DNA of 64,000 nucleotides. Source: Amphibacillus sediminis NBRC 103570. Its GTDB lineage: Bacteria > Bacillota > Bacilli > Bacillales > Amphibacillaceae. The translations under genes were made by a program, and so were the position numbers. The notes beneath the pieces are model-generated. The model was not told the DNA's origin and did no database searches. It saw only the letters and a list, made by a program, of their open reading frames with translations. The number at the start of each line of letters is the position of its first letter. Position 1 is the first letter of the stretch. The stretch is taken from contig NZ_BCQW01000003.1 in NCBI RefSeq assembly GCF_001552275.1, positions 186,001 through 250,000 on the forward strand, given 5' to 3'. Below, in pieces: positions 61,482-64,000 of the stretch.

Positions 61482-61736
61482 ATAAAGTGAAACTTCGTTC
61501 AATGAGGGGTTCGATGCATAGGATGTGCTCGTGCAGACGTTGCGACATGACGTCGCGAGCTTAGTCAGCTTCCTCTTTCCCCCACTGAACGTTAGCTGAA
61601 CCAATCGGGCCGTAACTAGCTGGGATCTCCCACTTAGACATGACGTGTGCCTTTATTTTCTTGAAGCAGGAGTCTTACAAAAGCCCTTTGATGGGGCGAG
61701 TAATCGCAGCCCCATCCAGTTACACTGCGATAAAAA
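61482..61736 (+). repeat. Dispersed structured repeat family A, copy A6
   Basis: 255-bp complete copy, between mraZ and bshC. AAAGTGAAACTTCGTTC, ACGTTGCGACATGACGTCGCGAG, CCCCCACTGAACGTTAG, CTCCCACTTAGACATGACG, GATGGGGCGAG/CGCAGCCCCATCC and ACACTGCGATAAAA are all present. It runs into the bshC terminator and, with it, explains most of the 519-base gap. Confidence 0.85.
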
Positions 61737-61767
61737 AAGCGTATAGTGACAATACACTACACGCTTA
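61731..61767 (-). terminator. Terminator after bshC
   Basis: On the minus strand AAGCGTGTAGTG pairs with CACTATACGCTT around a short loop, then TTTTTTATCGC. The T-run is also the last bases of repeat A6 on the complementary strand. Located 25 bases beyond the bshC stop. Confidence 0.75.
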
Positions 61768-61791
61768 AATAGAAGGGTGGAGCAAAGTGGG

Positions 61792-63417
61792 TTAAAACTT
61801 TACCAGATAATGAAGTTTGTTTGAAAAGATAAAATCTGTCTCAATCAAAGTATCTAACCATTCAAAGCCATTTTCATTAATAAAGAAGATGACATTCCAA
61901 TACCGTTCTTGCCAATTATGATACGGTGCAAGCATTTTTTGAATATGATCATACTTATTCAACTGATGCTTATGCTGGTCCTTGATTCGCTTTTCAATTG
62001 CACGTGCCATGAAATGAATCTGTTCATTAATTAAGTCTTGGTTCTTCTCAGCCATCTGCTCTAAATCTCCTCCTAAGCTTGAAGCTATTTCTCTTAGGGG
62101 TTGATGAATAACAGAAACAGAAGACTTTATTTGCTCAATTAACGTGGTTAATGGCGGTTGCAATTGTTCAGTTAGATATCGAACCTTATCATGTTCGACT
62201 CCATGATTGATCACATCTACAGCCTCATAGTCTAATTGCTCTAACTGTTTAGCTGTATATCGATCGAGTAAAGTAAAGGATAGTCTCGGTAAAATTGGCG
62301 GGACCTTTAAGTCTAAAATATGAAATGCCGGCTGTAAAACAGACCAATAGGCTATTTCCCCAGGCCCTGCCAAAAAAGCAAGTGTCGGAAACAGTAATTC
62401 TTGCATTAGTGGACGTGTGATAACATTATTGCTAAATCGATCAGGGTTAGACTTAACTAACCTTAGTAATTCACTGGTATTAAATTGACAGCTTAGATCC
62501 TTGCCAACCCATGTATCTGCTTCAGTAGACTCCAGTAAAGTCCGTTCATTTTTATGAAGATAAAATAAGTGCCCATCTGTCGGTTGCAGATCTAGAGGTA
62601 TGGAATAGCCTTTCGCTGTTAAGTTACGCCATTGCTTGAAAACCTTATTTGCAAGCTCAGGTCGCTTCCTAATCATGGTTGAGAAGTAATCGACCTCAAT
62701 TTCTCTTAAAGATTTATCACCAGAATCGACCATGACCAAACCATACTTACCGAGCAGCCAGTCAGTAATAGAGGCAAAATAATCGACAAAGGTATCCGCT
62801 CGGTCGAGTAAGCCAATTAATTTGTGATAAAGCTCATGTGTATAGCCTGTCTCTTGAAAACCTTTAAAAATATCAGCTAACCAAACCTTAATTTGAGAAC
62901 GCTCTAAGGCGATATCAGAGATTGGTGTTTTTTTAGCTATAAACTGTTTAACTGCATACTTATCTAACTGGTGTTCTTGATTTCGATAAATGTGATTTAT
63001 TTCAGCAAAATCATGATCCTCACCGGCGATCCAAAAGACGGGAATGACAGGAACCTGCAAGTTTCTTTCTTGTTGCCGTGCACATACTATAATCGAGATC
63101 ATTTTATGAATCGTATAGAGAGGGCCAGTTAACAATCCTGCTTGCTGACCTCCAATGACAACAACACTATTCGAATCAGCCAAGCGTTCAATATTAGATA
63201 GAACTGATGGGTGATTTCCCCATTTACGATACTGTTGTTTTAGCACACGTACCAATTCAGAACGCTGATAGGTTTGCTTTTGAAGATCTGCTAATCGATC
63301 CTTAAATATATTGTCTTGATAGGGATTATAATCAAAGTGTTCCATTAAAGAATCTTTTTGATTGAGATAATCTTGAATAAGTGGATCCATTGCCACTGTT
63401 AATGCTTCTAATTCCAT
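61792..63417 (-). CDS. bshC: Bacillithiol biosynthesis cysteine-adding enzyme BshC
   Basis: Adds cysteine to glucosaminyl-malate, the last step of bacillithiol synthesis. It shows the family's nucleotide-binding fold region (VVVIGGQQAGLLTGPLYTIHK) near residue 90, VPVIPVFWIAGEDHDFAE, and LAFLAGPGEIAYW. A coiled-coil C-terminal region follows. The start is ATG 63417 with AAGGGAGT, giving 541 residues like B. subtilis BshC; seven extra residues upstream are unlikely. It lies between panE/DUF3397 and mraZ. Confidence 0.94.
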   Translation of the reverse strand: MELEALTVAMDPLIQDYLNQKDSLMEHFDYNPYQDNIFKDRLADLQKQTYQRSELVRVLKQQYRKWGNHPSVLSNIERLADSNSVVVIGGQQAGLLTGPLYTIHKMISIIVCARQQERNLQVPVIPVFWIAGEDHDFAEINHIYRNQEHQLDKYAVKQFIAKKTPISDIALERSQIKVWLADIFKGFQETGYTHELYHKLIGLLDRADTFVDYFASITDWLLGKYGLVMVDSGDKSLREIEVDYFSTMIRKRPELANKVFKQWRNLTAKGYSIPLDLQPTDGHLFYLHKNERTLLESTEADTWVGKDLSCQFNTSELLRLVKSNPDRFSNNVITRPLMQELLFPTLAFLAGPGEIAYWSVLQPAFHILDLKVPPILPRLSFTLLDRYTAKQLEQLDYEAVDVINHGVEHDKVRYLTEQLQPPLTTLIEQIKSSVSVIHQPLREIASSLGGDLEQMAEKNQDLINEQIHFMARAIEKRIKDQHKHQLNKYDHIQKMLAPYHNWQERYWNVIFFINENGFEWLDTLIETDFIFSNKLHYLVKF

Positions 63418-63477
63418 ATAACCTACTCCCTTAACCATGCTGCACTATCGATATTTTACATGATTTCACCCAATAAA

Positions 63478-63858
63478 TTAACTATTTAGCTTCAGCACAA
63501 TCGCAATAGTCCCAACAATAAGATTTATAAAAAAAAGAATTAAAAAAAGCGCACGCCAATATAATTGGCAAACTCGTCTAATTAAAATATCACCAACTAA
63601 TTTCCATTGAAAAATGATTAATATCAAAAAAACAATTAATAATACAAGTGTAACTGGACCAATAATAGAAAAATGAAAGGTTTGCTCAAACATGATAAAA
63701 AATAATATTAAGTAGAAAATGGCAGAAAATTGCATACTTTCATGAATAGCGCGCTTATTATTCCCAGTTATCATTTTTCTAACGCCATAAATAATCAGGG
63801 TGACAATAATCGGAAAAGTTACACTGACAGCCAATAAATAGGTCAAAATCTGGATCAT
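63478..63858 (-). CDS. DUF3397 membrane protein
   Basis: 126-residue hydrophobic protein with about four membrane segments and no catalytic motif, typical of the DUF3397 family commonly found between panE and bshC in Bacillaceae. Start ATG overlaps the panE stop (ATGA). The function is unknown. Confidence 0.82.
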   Translation of the reverse strand: MIQILTYLLAVSVTFPIIVTLIIYGVRKMITGNNKRAIHESMQFSAIFYLILFFIMFEQTFHFSIIGPVTLVLLIVFLILIIFQWKLVGDILIRRVCQLYWRALFLILFFINLIVGTIAIVLKLNS

Positions 63859-64000
63859 TTAACCCCTCCAACTTCCCTCTCTTTAATTTGAGCATAATAT
63901 TTTCTAATCATCGGGATTGACTCCCCAGCATGTTGAATAAAGTAACCTAGGATGCTATCAACTTCTGTCAATCGCCCTGATTCTAAATCTACTTTCATTG
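63855..64000 (-). CDS. panE: 2-dehydropantoate 2-reductase, C-terminal end (cut by window edge)
   Basis: The last 47 codons read MKVDLESGRLTEVDSILGYF and end ...YYAQIKEREVGGVK. The DLESGRxTEVDxIxG block is the conserved C-terminal helix of ketopantoate reductases (D-E-GRxTEID). PanE lies upstream of bshC in B. subtilis (ylbQ). The rest is outside the window. Confidence 0.75.
   Translation of the reverse strand, partial: MKVDLESGRLTEVDSILGYFIQHAGESIPMIRKYYAQIKEREVGGVK

Overview
The window is an AT-rich chromosomal segment of an endospore-forming Bacillaceae-type Firmicute. Supporting this are sporulation genes (spoIIGA, sigE, sigG, spoVD, spoVE), a bacillithiol enzyme (bshC), PyrR-controlled pyr genes, a T-box in front of ileS, remA, divIVA and the ylmC-H cluster. 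The gene order is close to the Bacillus subtilis panE-to-prkC region. I cannot name the species from sequence alone. Nearly every gene is on the minus strand, so the biological reading direction runs from base 64000 down to base 1. Only rqcH and a manganese catalase gene are clearly on the plus strand.

In transcription order, the right third (64000-41500) holds the end of panE, a DUF3397 membrane protein, bshC, and then the division and cell-wall (dcw) cluster: mraZ, rsmH, ftsL, pbpB, spoVD, murE, murF, mraY, murD, spoVE, divIB, ylxW, ylxX, sbp, ftsA, ftsZ. murG and murB, expected between spoVE and divIB, are absent. That position holds about 1.1 kb with a decayed Nudix gene and a chimeric repeat. 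MurE carries the DNPR signature of meso-diaminopimelate ligases.

The middle (41500-28000) holds spoIIGA-sigE and sigG, the latter behind a good sigma-F-type promoter. Then come ylmC-ylmD-ylmE-sepF-ylmG-ylmH, divIVA, the T-box-controlled ileS, lspA and rluD. The next block (28000-16300) is the complete UMP pathway, pyrR-pyrP-pyrB-pyrC-pyrAA-pyrAB-pyrK-pyrD-pyrF-pyrE. It has two PyrR-type attenuators and a third, PyrR-box-less terminator before pyrB.

The left part (16300-1) holds the Mn catalase gene flanked by two direct copies of a dispersed repeat, rqcH (ribosome rescue), a Ca2+-type P-ATPase, yicC-like yloC, remA, gmk, rpoZ, coaBC, priA, fmt, rsmB, prpC and the start of prkC. def (normally between priA and fmt) and rlmN (normally between rsmB and prpC) are missing from their usual places.

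The most distinctive feature is a set of dispersed intergenic repeats. Family A (about 250 bp, six copies) and family B (about 190 bp, three copies plus a partial one) are both modular, rich in inverted repeats, and share a terminal sequence. A third, MITE-like element lies between sigE and sigG. One copy is chimeric (A body with a B end) and abuts a truncated pseudogene, and two copies bracket the catalase gene. This points to mobility or recombination of a structured element.
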